From Fimbriimonadales bacterium (lineage in GTDB: Bacteria > Armatimonadota > Fimbriimonadia > Fimbriimonadales > GBS-DC), in the NCBI GenBank assembly GCA_026003075.1, contig BPGO01000005.1, positions 124,001 to 188,000 on the forward strand: 64,000 nucleotides of DNA, given 5' to 3'. Numbering within the stretch: position 1 is the first letter of the stretch; the number at the start of each line of letters is the position of its first letter. This document shows positions 25,830 to 34,837 of this stretch, in pieces. Position numbers and translations under genes: made by a program. The notes beneath the pieces were generated by a model that searched no databases, was not told where the DNA came from, and was given only the letters and a program-made list of their open reading frames with translations.

Positions 25830-26872
25830 GCCAGCCGTTTTTTAGCGTCATCATCAACAACTACAACTACGCGCGCTTTTTGCCCGACGCGATTGAGAGC
25901 GCGCTGGCGCAAACCTATCCGCATAAGGAGATTATCGTGGTGGACGACGGCTCCACCGACGAGTCGCGACAGATCCTGCAACGCTACGCCGACCGCGTGA
26001 AGCTGATTTTGAAGGAAAACGGGGGGCAGGCGTCGGCATTTCATGCGGGGTTCGCAGCGGCGCGTGGCGAGGTCATCTGTTTTTTAGATTCGGACGATTA
26101 CTGGGCGCCGCACCTTTTGGAGCGGGTTGCATCCGTCTGGCGTCCAGGGCTGGCGATGGTGGAGTGGCGAATGGAGTGTGTGGACGCGCAGGGTAAGTTG
26201 ATGGGCAAGCGACTCCCCAATCGCTTGCCCCCACGCGGCGATTTGCGCCCACGCCTGCTACGCACCATTTCATACCCTTGGACACCGACCAGCGCGAACG
26301 CCTTTTCACGACGCGCTTTGGAGGCAACTTTCCCTTTGGATGAGCAACTCTGGCGCATCAGCGCGGATTTGCCGTTGCTCTTAGCGGCGCCCTTCTATGG
26401 TGTGTTGGAGTTCATCGATGAGCCTTTGACATACTATCGGATTCACGGCGCGAACTTATTCCACGGCATGCCTCCAAACTGGGCGCGATTGGAACGCGAA
26501 ACGCGCCACGGCTTAGCGCGTGAGGCGATTATCCGAGAACACGCAGCGCGGCAGGGGCTCAAGCCCCATCCCCGACTGAGCTATGCGCTCCCCGCGTTGA
26601 ATCTCTACCGACTGATGCTGCTGCTCGCGGGGCGTGCCCTTCCCGAAATGCAACGCGACACGCGATTCAAACTGGCTATTTGGGGGGTGGAGGCGGTGCT
26701 GAAAACCGATACGCCGTGGAATTGGCGCGAACGGTGGGGCTGGATGCGCCCGTTGTTGGTCGCGCTGGTCGCGCCCCGCAAGGCGTTGGAGTTAGCAGCG
26801 CGGTGGGTCTTCTGGAGCGCATCGGAGGAAGAGTTGCAACGATTCCTCCGCGAGGCGGTTGCGTCGCAGTAA
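25826..26872 (+). CDS. GT2-family glycosyltransferase
   Basis: The 348-aa GT-A enzyme starts with GTG inside the upstream stop (GTGA overlap) with AGGAGGT upstream. Motifs are [34 protein letters not shown], and the acidic metal site FLDSDDYWAP. A Trp- and Arg-rich C-terminal helix region suggests membrane association. Translational coupling to the flippase suggests the two act on the same repeat unit. Confidence 0.86.
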   Translation: MSQPFFSVIINNYNYARFLPDAIESALAQTYPHKEIIVVDDGSTDESRQILQRYADRVKLILKENGGQASAFHAGFAAARGEVICFLDSDDYWAPHLLERVASVWRPGLAMVEWRMECVDAQGKLMGKRLPNRLPPRGDLRPRLLRTISYPWTPTSANAFSRRALEATFPLDEQLWRISADLPLLLAAPFYGVLEFIDEPLTYYRIHGANLFHGMPPNWARLERETRHGLAREAIIREHAARQGLKPHPRLSYALPALNLYRLMLLLAGRALPEMQRDTRFKLAIWGVEAVLKTDTPWNWRERWGWMRPLLVALVAPRKALELAARWVFWSASEEELQRFLREAVASQ

Positions 26873-26876
26873 CCGG

Positions 26877-27833
26877 CTATTTCGGGTTCTGGGGAGTTTC
26901 ACGCCACGGGTCAATCATTTTCTCGCGGTCGAACAGGCGACGATAAAGGGCAGCAGGCACACTTAACAAAAGCCAGCCCAACACCCCAGGCGATTGACGA
27001 AACAGCTGCCAAGCCTGTTTAATTTGTCCTCGCTTCACCGCCTGCGCAAACGACGGATAGAGCGAAAACATCACAATCCGACGAAATGCCCGTTGCAACA
27101 GGCGACGCTGTTGGGGGGTCGTCTCGGGCAACTGCATCAGGTATTCGAAAGACTTGCGGTTTTCGGCAATCGGGTCGTAGCGAGTCGTCACCGTGTGGGG
27201 ATGCACGCGATAGGAATACATCGGTTCAGGCAGCAGGGCGAACCGCGCCCCCTTGAGCAGAATCTCCATATAAAACGCATAGTCTTGCGATTTGCGAATC
27301 GATTCCACATAGCGTATCCCGTGCTGCTGTAAAAAAGCGCGTCGAATCATCGGCTTGATGGAGAGATGGGCGCGGATGCACTCTTCCACCGTGTAGGGGC
27401 GCGGGTGACGCGGAGGCTTCGCGTAGGTTGCCCAGCCGACCGTGTACACACTGCCCCACTCGGTGAAGTAGACCTGCAGGTCGGCGACCATATCGGCTTC
27501 CATGCGCTGTGCAAACGCCAGCAATCGCTCCAAGCGTTGGGGGGCATACCAATCATCCGCGTCCAAAACAGCAATCCACTCGCCCTGGGCAGCGTCTAAG
27601 GCGCGGTTCCGTGTGTATCCGGCGCCCATGTTGCGCTCGTTCCGAAGTAGGCGGATGCGCGGGTCTGCCAAGTACGGCTGCACCACCGATACGGTGTCAT
27701 CGGTGGAGGCGTCGTCCACGATGATCATTTCCCAGTCGTCCAGCGTTTGCGCCTGCACCGACTCGATGCACTGAGCGATGTACGGCGCCCCATTGTAGGC
27801 GGGCGTGATGACCGAGACCTTCGGCGGCGACAT
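26877..27833 (-). CDS. GT2-family glycosyltransferase
   Basis: This 318-aa GT-A enzyme has VSVITPAYNGAPYIAQCIE, EMIIVDDASTDDTVSVV and IAVLDADDWYAP. It is a paralog of the enzyme at 20486, with a shared C-terminal region rich in Arg and hydrophobic residues. ATG 27833 matches the family N-terminus and has TATAAT 7 nt upstream with no Shine-Dalgarno. Confidence 0.86.
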   Translation of the reverse strand: MSPPKVSVITPAYNGAPYIAQCIESVQAQTLDDWEMIIVDDASTDDTVSVVQPYLADPRIRLLRNERNMGAGYTRNRALDAAQGEWIAVLDADDWYAPQRLERLLAFAQRMEADMVADLQVYFTEWGSVYTVGWATYAKPPRHPRPYTVEECIRAHLSIKPMIRRAFLQQHGIRYVESIRKSQDYAFYMEILLKGARFALLPEPMYSYRVHPHTVTTRYDPIAENRKSFEYLMQLPETTPQQRRLLQRAFRRIVMFSLYPSFAQAVKRGQIKQAWQLFRQSPGVLGWLLLSVPAALYRRLFDREKMIDPWRETPQNPK

Positions 27834-27840
27834 CGGCACG

Positions 27841-27846
27841 ATTATA
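27841..27846 (-). promoter_or_regulatory. Leaderless-type -10 (TATAAT) of the GT2 gene
   Basis: GGTATAAT ending 7 nt before the ATG at 27833. Confidence 0.5.
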
Positions 27847-27908
27847 CCGCGCGATTCCAAACTCCCGAGGGTCCGATTAGCGCACGCGGCAACGGAGCGC
27901 AGGGGTGC

Positions 27909-28259
27909 TTAGAGGCTGAACGAGGTCCCGCAGCCGCACTGTCGCTTCGCCTTCGGGATTGTGAATTGGAAGCCCCCGCCAAGGAGTTGCCCCGTGTAGT
28001 CGATGGTCGTTCCCTCCAGAATCTGCGCGCTCTTGGGGTCGATGACGATGCGCACGCCGTCGAACTCAGCGACCATGTCGTCGGGGCGTGGCGCGTCTAC
28101 GGGCAGCATCACATGCTCGAAGCCAGAACAACCGCCTGCCCGCACGCCCACGCGCAGGTAGGCATCTTGCTTCCCCTGCTTTGCTAATATCTGCTTGATT
28201 CGGGCAATCGCGCGCTCTGTGAGCTGAATCGGGAACGGTGTTTGGACAGTTGCATGCAT
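27909..28259 (-). CDS. erpA: Iron-sulfur cluster carrier, IscA/ErpA/HesB family
   Basis: The 116-aa protein has the A-type carrier fold with the three conserved cysteines: VRAGGCSGFEH (first) and the C-terminal CGCGTSF pair. It receives Fe-S clusters and hands them to apo-proteins in the cytoplasm. The length and ending are typical. It is an ordinary housekeeping gene embedded in the EPS locus and driven by its own promoter: TATAAT lies 8 nt before the ATG. ErpA, IscA and SufA cannot be separated by eye. Confidence 0.88.
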   Translation of the reverse strand: MHATVQTPFPIQLTERAIARIKQILAKQGKQDAYLRVGVRAGGCSGFEHVMLPVDAPRPDDMVAEFDGVRIVIDPKSAQILEGTTIDYTGQLLGGGFQFTIPKAKRQCGCGTSFSL

Positions 28260-28267
28260 CGCGCCTA

Positions 28268-28273
28268 ATTATA
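28268..28273 (-). promoter_or_regulatory. Leaderless-type -10 (TATAAT) of the IscA/ErpA gene
   Basis: GGTATAAT ending 8 nt before the ATG at 28259. Confidence 0.5.
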
Positions 28274-28285
28274 CCTTCCGTAAAG

Positions 28286-29542
28286 CTATTTCGCGCAGGG
28301 AGTATTCGGAGGCAAGCCGTTGAACAGGCGGTCATAGGCGGTAAGCAGCATTTGCTCGCTACGCTCCCAGCTCAGGCAGTCCAGAAACCGTTGCCGTCCG
28401 TACTGGCTCATGAAGCGGCGGCGCTCCTCGTCGTGGAGCAGTTCCAAGATGGTGTCGCCAAACGATTCGGGACGGTCATCGGGCGGCGAGATAAGCGCCT
28501 CTTGCGCAGACCATTTGTTTTCGATGCTCCGGGTGGCGACAATCGGCACGCCCACCGCCATGAACTCAATAATCTTATTCATCGTGGAGCGGGCAGTGTA
28601 GGTGTTGTCGGGGTCGCTGGCGACGCCCACATCCGCAGTGCTCAGAGCGCACAACAACAGCTCCCGCTCGCGCACGAACCCTGTGAAAGTGATATGGTCC
28701 TGTAGGTTGAGATCCTGCGCCAGCTGTTTGACCTCCGCCAAACAGTCGCCCGAGCCGATTGCGAGGAAATGCACATCGGTATAGCCGCGCGTGTGGACGA
28801 TATGATGCGCCGCCTTGACGAAAATGTCTGCGCCGTCTTGCGGTCCCATAATGCCCAGATAGCAAACGAGGTGCTTCTTACCTTTTTTGAGAGTGGGGTC
28901 TGGCTCTATAGGGGCAAACTCCGACGCGCGCGGACCACTGCGCACAATCACAATCTTTTCGGGGTCGGCTTTGCCGCGTTCCAACGCATTCTGGCGGTAC
29001 GACTCGTTCATTTCGATAATCATATCTGCCAGTTGATACGACCAGCGCTCAAACAGGACTTGGAGGTGGTAGAAGAGCCCTCGTTTTTTGAAGCGCACTT
29101 CGTAGAGTTCGGGGCACAGGTCGCGATGCTCGTACACGAACTTTTTGCCACGCGCCTTGTAATATAGTCCTATCGTCCAGAAGATATCCAGTGGGTTACC
29201 GGCGTGGAACACATCGAAGCCCTGCTCGCGCTCGACGCGCTTGCTCAGTCTAAAAGTGTGCCAGAGGCAGTAGAGGGCTTCTTTGAGAAAGTTGCCGACG
29301 CTGTGGGTGGGGGGCGGCATTGGATATCGATAGAGATGGACGCCTTCCAGACAGCAGTACTCAGGGTCTTCGGGCGGGCGGGGCGAAATGACCGACACAT
29401 GATAGCCCGCACGTTGGAGTGAAGTCGCTACCTGCCACATGCGACGATCGTGCGGCACGGGTAGGTTCTCCAGCACCAAGAGCACCTTCCTCGGTCGTTC
29501 CTCGAGCGTACTTGAACGCTCCACCTCAGGCTCGTTCAGCAT
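28286..29542 (-). CDS. GT4-family glycosyltransferase
   Basis: This 418-aa GT-B protein has VLLVLENLPVPHDRRMWQVA near the N-terminus, the donor-domain start CYLGIMGPQDGADIFVKA and NKIIEFMAVGVPIVATRS. It is a close paralog of the enzyme at 30739 (VENLPVPMDRRVWQEA; MGAQDGVDYLL; NKVIEYMAVGLPIVSF). ATG 29542 has CAGGAG upstream and overlaps the preceding gene's stop by 7 nt. It is the last gene of a four-gene operon running down from the sugar-nucleotide dehydrogenase at 33268. Confidence 0.88.
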   Translation of the reverse strand: MLNEPEVERSSTLEERPRKVLLVLENLPVPHDRRMWQVATSLQRAGYHVSVISPRPPEDPEYCCLEGVHLYRYPMPPPTHSVGNFLKEALYCLWHTFRLSKRVEREQGFDVFHAGNPLDIFWTIGLYYKARGKKFVYEHRDLCPELYEVRFKKRGLFYHLQVLFERWSYQLADMIIEMNESYRQNALERGKADPEKIVIVRSGPRASEFAPIEPDPTLKKGKKHLVCYLGIMGPQDGADIFVKAAHHIVHTRGYTDVHFLAIGSGDCLAEVKQLAQDLNLQDHITFTGFVRERELLLCALSTADVGVASDPDNTYTARSTMNKIIEFMAVGVPIVATRSIENKWSAQEALISPPDDRPESFGDTILELLHDEERRRFMSQYGRQRFLDCLSWERSEQMLLTAYDRLFNGLPPNTPCAK

Positions 29543-30729
29543 ACCAACTCCTGCGCGATTGGTTGCGGCAAGGGCGTCAACCCCATGAGTCGGCACACCC
29601 GTTCAGCGTGTGCCTTGATTGAGTATTGCTCCGCTGTGCGGCGGGCTTCCCGACCGAGCCGCTCACGATTCAGATATGCGCGCTCGATCAGCTCCGCTAA
29701 CTGCTCCGGGTCGCGTTCCCGCAGCACATAGCCGTTCTCATCGTCTTTGACGACCGCCGGCATTCCACCGACATTTGTCACCACGGCAGGCACGCCACAC
29801 GCCATCGCCTCCAGCAGCGCCGTGGGCAAGCCTTCCCAGAGGGAAGTCATCACAAACACATCCGCCTCATGATAATACGGAATAATCGCCGTGCGCGGCA
29901 GCAAGCCTGTCATCTTCACCGATTCAGAAACTCCATTCTGCGCGATCGCGTTGCGCACTTCGGCTTCCACCGGGTTGAAATCGTGCGAGCCGCCCACCAG
30001 CGTGAGCGTGGCGTCAGGGTAGCGCTGGCGGAATCGCGCAAAGCCTGCAATCAGCAAGTCCAGACCTTTGGAAGCGTCCAGTCGCCCCACGAAGAGAATA
30101 CGCGGCGCGCCTCCTTCGCGCTTCAGCGGCGGTGTGTATTCGTCGATCTCGATACCCAGCGGCGTGTAGTGGATTTTCGGCGCGTGTTGGGGGAACTTGT
30201 TCACATAGTACTCATAATCCGCGGGGCTAATCGTGAACACTCCCTGCGCACGGTGAATCACCCGCGCCTCCATCCGCATAAACCACGCGCGGAACGCCTT
30301 CCAACGGAACAGCGGATGCGAATGCCACTGCTCAAAAAACGCCGATTGCCCGTGGGTGTTGAAAAAGAGAGGGATATCCTCGTTCATAAACGCCAGCCCG
30401 TGCTCGGCGCGCTGAATGTAGACGGCAGCGCCCATCCGCAGAAACTCGGCTCTCTGACGCTTTAATGCGTTCAGGAACTTGAAATTGAGTGGGATTTTCG
30501 AGCGACGCTGTTTCTCGTCGTCTACATAGAGGAGTGGCAGGAACGGACGCTCGATCTCCTTGATTTTCACGGTTGTCCACCGCCGCAGTGGCATTGTGGG
30601 GTCGGTTGTGATGCCGACGCAGTAGAGTTCGACGGGGGCGTAGCGGCTGAAGTTTTTCGTGTACTCCAGCACGCCGCCCATCGGATAGTCGGCAAAGTCC
30701 CCGGCGTATGCCACTATGAGTTTACGCAT
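29536..30729 (-). CDS. GT4-family glycosyltransferase
   Basis: The 397-aa GT-B enzyme begins MRKLIVAYAGDFADYPMGG and has the donor site ILFVGRLDASKGLDLLIAGF and ALLEAMACGVPAVVTNVGG with the E-x7-E pair. It lies 9 nt downstream of the preceding glycosyltransferase, with only a weak Shine-Dalgarno, so it is probably translated by coupling. The sugar donor is unknown. Confidence 0.87.
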   Translation of the reverse strand: MRKLIVAYAGDFADYPMGGVLEYTKNFSRYAPVELYCVGITTDPTMPLRRWTTVKIKEIERPFLPLLYVDDEKQRRSKIPLNFKFLNALKRQRAEFLRMGAAVYIQRAEHGLAFMNEDIPLFFNTHGQSAFFEQWHSHPLFRWKAFRAWFMRMEARVIHRAQGVFTISPADYEYYVNKFPQHAPKIHYTPLGIEIDEYTPPLKREGGAPRILFVGRLDASKGLDLLIAGFARFRQRYPDATLTLVGGSHDFNPVEAEVRNAIAQNGVSESVKMTGLLPRTAIIPYYHEADVFVMTSLWEGLPTALLEAMACGVPAVVTNVGGMPAVVKDDENGYVLRERDPEQLAELIERAYLNRERLGREARRTAEQYSIKAHAERVCRLMGLTPLPQPIAQELVC

Positions 30730-30738
30730 CGTCGCTGT

Positions 30739-31971
30739 TCATTTGGTTGGTGTGCGTCCGCGCCTGCACGGTTGTGCCATCAGGTGATCGTAGAACTCGA
30801 TGAGCTTCTGTCGGCTGTGTTCCCAACTCAAACATTCTAAGAAGCGTTTATGTCCGAACTCGCCCATCTGCGCGCGTCGTTCGGGATCGTTCAACAGGTC
30901 GATAATCGCCTGCGCGAAGGCACGCTCATCGTTGTTCGGGATGTAGACTGCTGCGTCCTGCGCCGAGAAACGCGACTCTTTTAGGTCAAATGACACGATA
31001 GGCAGCCCGACCGCCATGTACTCGATAACCTTGTTCATCGTCGACACATCGTTCAACGGGTTCAGCGGGTCGGGCGCTAAGGCGATGTCGGCGGTGCTGA
31101 AGTAGCGTAGTAAGTCCTCGTCGGGAATGCGCCCAGTGAACTCCACGAACTTTGTAAGTTGGAGCTCTTGAGAGAGTTTCACAAGGTCGGGATACATATC
31201 ACCGCCGCCAATCAGCGCGAAATGGCAATCGTGGAATCCAAAAGTATGCACGACATGGTCAATCGCCCGCAGTAGATAGTCCACGCCGTCCTGTGCCCCC
31301 ATTACGCCGAGATAGACGCCCAGGTATTTGCGTCCGCGTTTCAAGGTGGGGTCAGGCTCCACGCGCTGGAATCGGCTGGCTAACGGACCGCTGCGCACGA
31401 CGGTAATCTTGTCGGGGGGTATGCCACCGCGTTCCATCGCCACACGCTTGTACGACTCGTTGGTGGCGATCACAGCGTCCGCGGTGCGGTAAGTCTGTTT
31501 CTCCAGCCACAACAGCCCCTTATAGAAAAAGCCGCGCCGGTTGAAGCGGGACTCGTACAGCTCAGGGCACAGGTCGTGCTGGTCGAAGACGAACTTTACC
31601 CCCTTACGCTTGTAGTAGCGCCCGATGACCCAGAAGGTATCGGGTGGATTGCAGGTCTGAATCACATCGAAACCGCGCTCTTTCCAAACGCGCCGCGCGA
31701 GCCGCCAAGTGTGCAGCCAACAGTAGGTGAATTCGTATAAAAAGCTCACCACGCTTTTGGTGGGGGGAGGCAAGGGGTAGCGATAGAGATGCACGCCATC
31801 CAGCTCCATGTACTCTGGCTCCTCGGGGGGGCGAGGTGAGATGACTGAGACCTCGTAGCCCGCCTCGGTGAGCGCGAGCGCCTCCTGCCAGACTCGCCGA
31901 TCCATCGGCACAGGCAGGTTCTCCACCAAAATCAGGATTCTCCCTTTCGGTTTACCAGTACAATCCAACAT
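30739..31971 (-). CDS. GT4-family glycosyltransferase
   Basis: The 410-aa GT-B enzyme carries ILILVENLPVPMDRRVWQEA, a catalytic-domain HDLCPELYESRF segment and the donor-binding NKVIEYMAVGLPIV. It is a paralog of the enzyme at 28286. The ATG lies within the last codons of the dehydrogenase gene (20-nt overlap) with AGGGGG upstream. Confidence 0.87.
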   Translation of the reverse strand: MLDCTGKPKGRILILVENLPVPMDRRVWQEALALTEAGYEVSVISPRPPEEPEYMELDGVHLYRYPLPPPTKSVVSFLYEFTYCWLHTWRLARRVWKERGFDVIQTCNPPDTFWVIGRYYKRKGVKFVFDQHDLCPELYESRFNRRGFFYKGLLWLEKQTYRTADAVIATNESYKRVAMERGGIPPDKITVVRSGPLASRFQRVEPDPTLKRGRKYLGVYLGVMGAQDGVDYLLRAIDHVVHTFGFHDCHFALIGGGDMYPDLVKLSQELQLTKFVEFTGRIPDEDLLRYFSTADIALAPDPLNPLNDVSTMNKVIEYMAVGLPIVSFDLKESRFSAQDAAVYIPNNDERAFAQAIIDLLNDPERRAQMGEFGHKRFLECLSWEHSRQKLIEFYDHLMAQPCRRGRTPTK

Positions 31972-33268
31972 AGCGCCCCCTGAGTCCTTCTGGTGTCAGT
32001 GCGCGGGCGAGATCCACGATGACCTGATTCTCGCGATTCTCCGCAAGAAGCGCTTCGCGCGCTGCGGAACTGAGGTGTCCAATGACAAGCACTTCGGCGT
32101 GCTGAATCACTTCACGCGCGTCCTCGCGCAGAATCTCACGAATATGGGGAATTTCACGCTCGATGAACGCTTTATTGGAGCCATACAGTGCGGCGTAGGA
32201 GACATTTGGGTCGTGAATCAGCAGGCGATAGCCCTTGCCGATGAGCTGTTCCGCGAGTTCGACGAGTGGGCTTTCCCGCAGGTCGTCTGTGCCGGGCTTG
32301 AACGACAGTCCAAACAGCCCGACCCTGCGTTTGCGCAGGCGTACGACGAGTTTCGCGACCTCTTCAATTTGGTGGCGGTTGCTGGGCAAGATGGCTTCGA
32401 GCATGGGCAGCTCCAGGTCGTTGGTGCGGGCGCGATAGGTGAGCGCACGCAGGTCTTTGGGCAAACAGGAACCGCCGAATGCAAATCCTGGGGTAAGGTA
32501 TTTGCACGAGATGTTCAGTTTCGTATCGGCACAGAACACGCGCATCACTTCGTGGCTGTCGACGCCCTCCGCCTTACAGAGCATGCCCAGCTCGTTCGCA
32601 AAGGTGATTTTGAGCGCGTGGAATGCGTTGCAGGCGTATTTAATCATTTCCGCGGTGCGGATTGCCACCAAAAAGAGCTGTGCCTTCACATTCTCGTAGA
32701 GCGCGGCGACGGTTTCCGCATCCGACTCGCGCATCGCGCCGACGACGGTGAACGGCGGGTCATAGAAATCCGCAATCGCAGTGCCTTCGCGGAGGAATTC
32801 TGGGTTCACAGCGAGTCCGAAATGTTCATTGACGCGCTTGCCCGATGTCTCCTCTAAAATCGGCAGCACGACCTCTTCCGCAGTGCCGGGCAGCACGGTG
32901 CTGCGAATCACGACGATATGGTAGTCAGATTTCGTAATGAGTGCCTCCCCGATTTGCCTTGCCACACGCTCCAGGTAGTCTGTACGCAGGTCGCCGTTCT
33001 CTTTACTGGGCGTGCCCACACAGAGCAGCGATATATCTGTGTTGTGGACGGCTTCGGTCGCATCGTCGGTCACGGTCAAGCGCCCCTCCGCGACGGCTTG
33101 TTTCAAATACGGCTCCAAGTCTTTCTCGACGATCGGCGCCTTGCCCTGACGGATGAGGTCTAATTTGTACGGATCCACATCCACGCCGACGACGGTGTGT
33201 CCTTCGCGCGCCAGACACGCCGCCGACACCGCTCCGACATAACCCAGTCCAAAGATACTTACTCTCAT
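31952..33268 (-). CDS. UDP-glucose/GDP-mannose 6-dehydrogenase family
   Basis: This 438-aa enzyme oxidises the C6 of a nucleotide hexose to a uronate, supplying UDP-glucuronate or GDP-mannuronate for acidic polysaccharides. It shows the NAD motif IFGLGYVGAVSAACLAREGH, the substrate region IKYACNAFHALKITFANELG and the catalytic cysteine in FGGSCLPKDLRAL. The NAFHALKI context resembles GDP-mannose dehydrogenases (AlgD) more than UDP-glucose enzymes, but the assignment is open. The start at 33268 gives the canonical N-terminus. It heads a four-gene operon with three glycosyltransferases. Confidence 0.9.
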   Translation of the reverse strand: MRVSIFGLGYVGAVSAACLAREGHTVVGVDVDPYKLDLIRQGKAPIVEKDLEPYLKQAVAEGRLTVTDDATEAVHNTDISLLCVGTPSKENGDLRTDYLERVARQIGEALITKSDYHIVVIRSTVLPGTAEEVVLPILEETSGKRVNEHFGLAVNPEFLREGTAIADFYDPPFTVVGAMRESDAETVAALYENVKAQLFLVAIRTAEMIKYACNAFHALKITFANELGMLCKAEGVDSHEVMRVFCADTKLNISCKYLTPGFAFGGSCLPKDLRALTYRARTNDLELPMLEAILPSNRHQIEEVAKLVVRLRKRRVGLFGLSFKPGTDDLRESPLVELAEQLIGKGYRLLIHDPNVSYAALYGSNKAFIEREIPHIREILREDAREVIQHAEVLVIGHLSSAAREALLAENRENQVIVDLARALTPEGLRGRYVGLYW

Positions 33269-33306
33269 AGCCGCCGCCAAAGGTGTTATTCCATGTGACC
33301 GACTAT

Positions 33307-33312
33307 ATTATA
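33307..33312 (-). promoter_or_regulatory. -10 (TATAAT) of the dehydrogenase-glycosyltransferase operon
   Basis: GCTATAAT about 38 bp before the ATG at 33268, leaving a short leader without a strong ribosome-binding site. Confidence 0.4.
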
Positions 33313-33389
33313 GCCGAATTCACAGAAATACACGAGGTTGGCTTCCTTTAGCAGCTCTTCCTATGGGTGAATGGTTCCCCGTATGGAGG

Positions 33390-34754
33390 TTATACATTGT
33401 CCAGCATCCGCCCCATGGGACGGTTCAGGGCGTCCAGCACGGCGGCGGCGACGGCTCGATTGGGATCTTCACGCAGCAGCGCGCTGCCCACCAGCTCTCG
33501 ACGTGTCTCCCCGCTCTCCCACAGGACAATGACATTAACCACCGCGTGTCCCGATTCACTTGTGCTTTCTATGACCTGAATCAGGTTCATTTGCACATTG
33601 GGTGTGGCGAGGGGTTTGAGGGCGTTCAAAGTCGCTTCGGCGATGAGGCGTTGCGGTTGGGGTGCGCCTTCCGCGGCTCCTTCCAGCACGCGGTTTTCCG
33701 CTTGCAGATACACCCGCGCTTTTGCTTGTCGCCCTTCGCGCTCATAGGAGACGCTTTGAATCTTGATGCGTTTCTCAGAAGGGGGCGTCGTCTCGACTAC
33801 GGCTTGGATGGGCAACGGCAGTTGTCCCCCTTGCATCGCGCGTGTCGCGACGCCTTTCATCATCATACACTCTTGACTGGCGAGGTTCACTAAGTTATCG
33901 ACCGTTGCGGCGTAGTGAACTTGCTCCCGTTCGCGGGTGCGTTTGCCGCCCTGATAGCCGTAGGAAACCGAGATTGGGATATCGACTTCGGGGATACGGA
34001 TGTTGGTGATTTGGCGACTGATGTGGTGCGCTAATAATCCTGCTTCTTCACGGCGGCGTAGGGTGGCAATGGCGAACTCGTCGCCGCCCCAACGGCACGC
34101 CACATCGGTTTGTGGGTCGATCTCGCTCATAAGCAGTTGCGCCACGCGCCGCAACACCTCATCACCGATCAAGTGCCCATACCGTTTATTGAACACGCCG
34201 AAGTTATCCAAGTCGAAAAAAATCACCGTAATCTCTTTGCCTTCTGCCAGTCGCTCGATGCTCCACTCGCGCAGGTGGTCGGACCAAGGCAGCCCCGTCA
34301 TAGGGTCGTAGCTGCGCCCGATTTCCGAGAGCAGGTCGTATACGGTGATGATCCCCACCAGCCGTCCCTCTTCGACCACAGGAAGCACGGTTTGGCGATG
34401 GCGTTGGAACCATTCTGCGACGACGCGCAGCGGTGTTTGCGGCTCTGCGATGAGCAGTTCCGTAGTCATCACGGCGCGTACTGGGGTATTCGGATCGACG
34501 CCCAGCAGCTGCTCGGCGACCAGAATCCCCAGCACCTGCCCCCCCTCGTACACGGGCAGTCCCTGCAATTGATGCCCGCGCATCAGCACCAGTGCTGTCT
34601 CCACAGTGTGGTCGGGATTGACCCACACGCGGATGGGGCGTATGAGATGTTGTATTGTGCGCATGTATAAGTCGCGCTCCCCCTTCGGACGCGGTAACTC
34701 CACAGGGGCAGGAGCCAGCGCCGTTTCCACCACACGCCACGACGAGGGATTCAT
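33390..34754 (-). CDS. CBS-pair diguanylate cyclase (GGDEF) with extra C-terminal domain
   Basis: The 454-aa cytoplasmic protein has a CBS pair (residues about 30-145: LQGLPVYEGGQVLGILV and VLPVVEEGRLVGIITVYD), a GGDEF domain (about 150-310) with an intact RWGGDEF active site, and a 140-residue C-terminal region with two similar alpha-beta units (AEATLNALKPL and AAAVLDALNRPMG). The GGDEF should make cyclic di-GMP, perhaps gated by nucleotide binding to the CBS pair. I see no RxxD inhibitory site before GGDEF. GGAGG precedes the ATG. It sits next to the EPS locus, which cyclic di-GMP commonly controls; that link is inference. Confidence 0.85.
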   Translation of the reverse strand: MNPSSWRVVETALAPAPVELPRPKGERDLYMRTIQHLIRPIRVWVNPDHTVETALVLMRGHQLQGLPVYEGGQVLGILVAEQLLGVDPNTPVRAVMTTELLIAEPQTPLRVVAEWFQRHRQTVLPVVEEGRLVGIITVYDLLSEIGRSYDPMTGLPWSDHLREWSIERLAEGKEITVIFFDLDNFGVFNKRYGHLIGDEVLRRVAQLLMSEIDPQTDVACRWGGDEFAIATLRRREEAGLLAHHISRQITNIRIPEVDIPISVSYGYQGGKRTREREQVHYAATVDNLVNLASQECMMMKGVATRAMQGGQLPLPIQAVVETTPPSEKRIKIQSVSYEREGRQAKARVYLQAENRVLEGAAEGAPQPQRLIAEATLNALKPLATPNVQMNLIQVIESTSESGHAVVNVIVLWESGETRRELVGSALLREDPNRAVAAAVLDALNRPMGRMLDNV

Positions 34755-34837
34755 ACCCCTGCCTCCACGAATCCTTTACCTATAATATACGCCATTGCTA
34801 CGGTTCCTGACTACAGTAAGATTGCGAGTTTTGTGCC

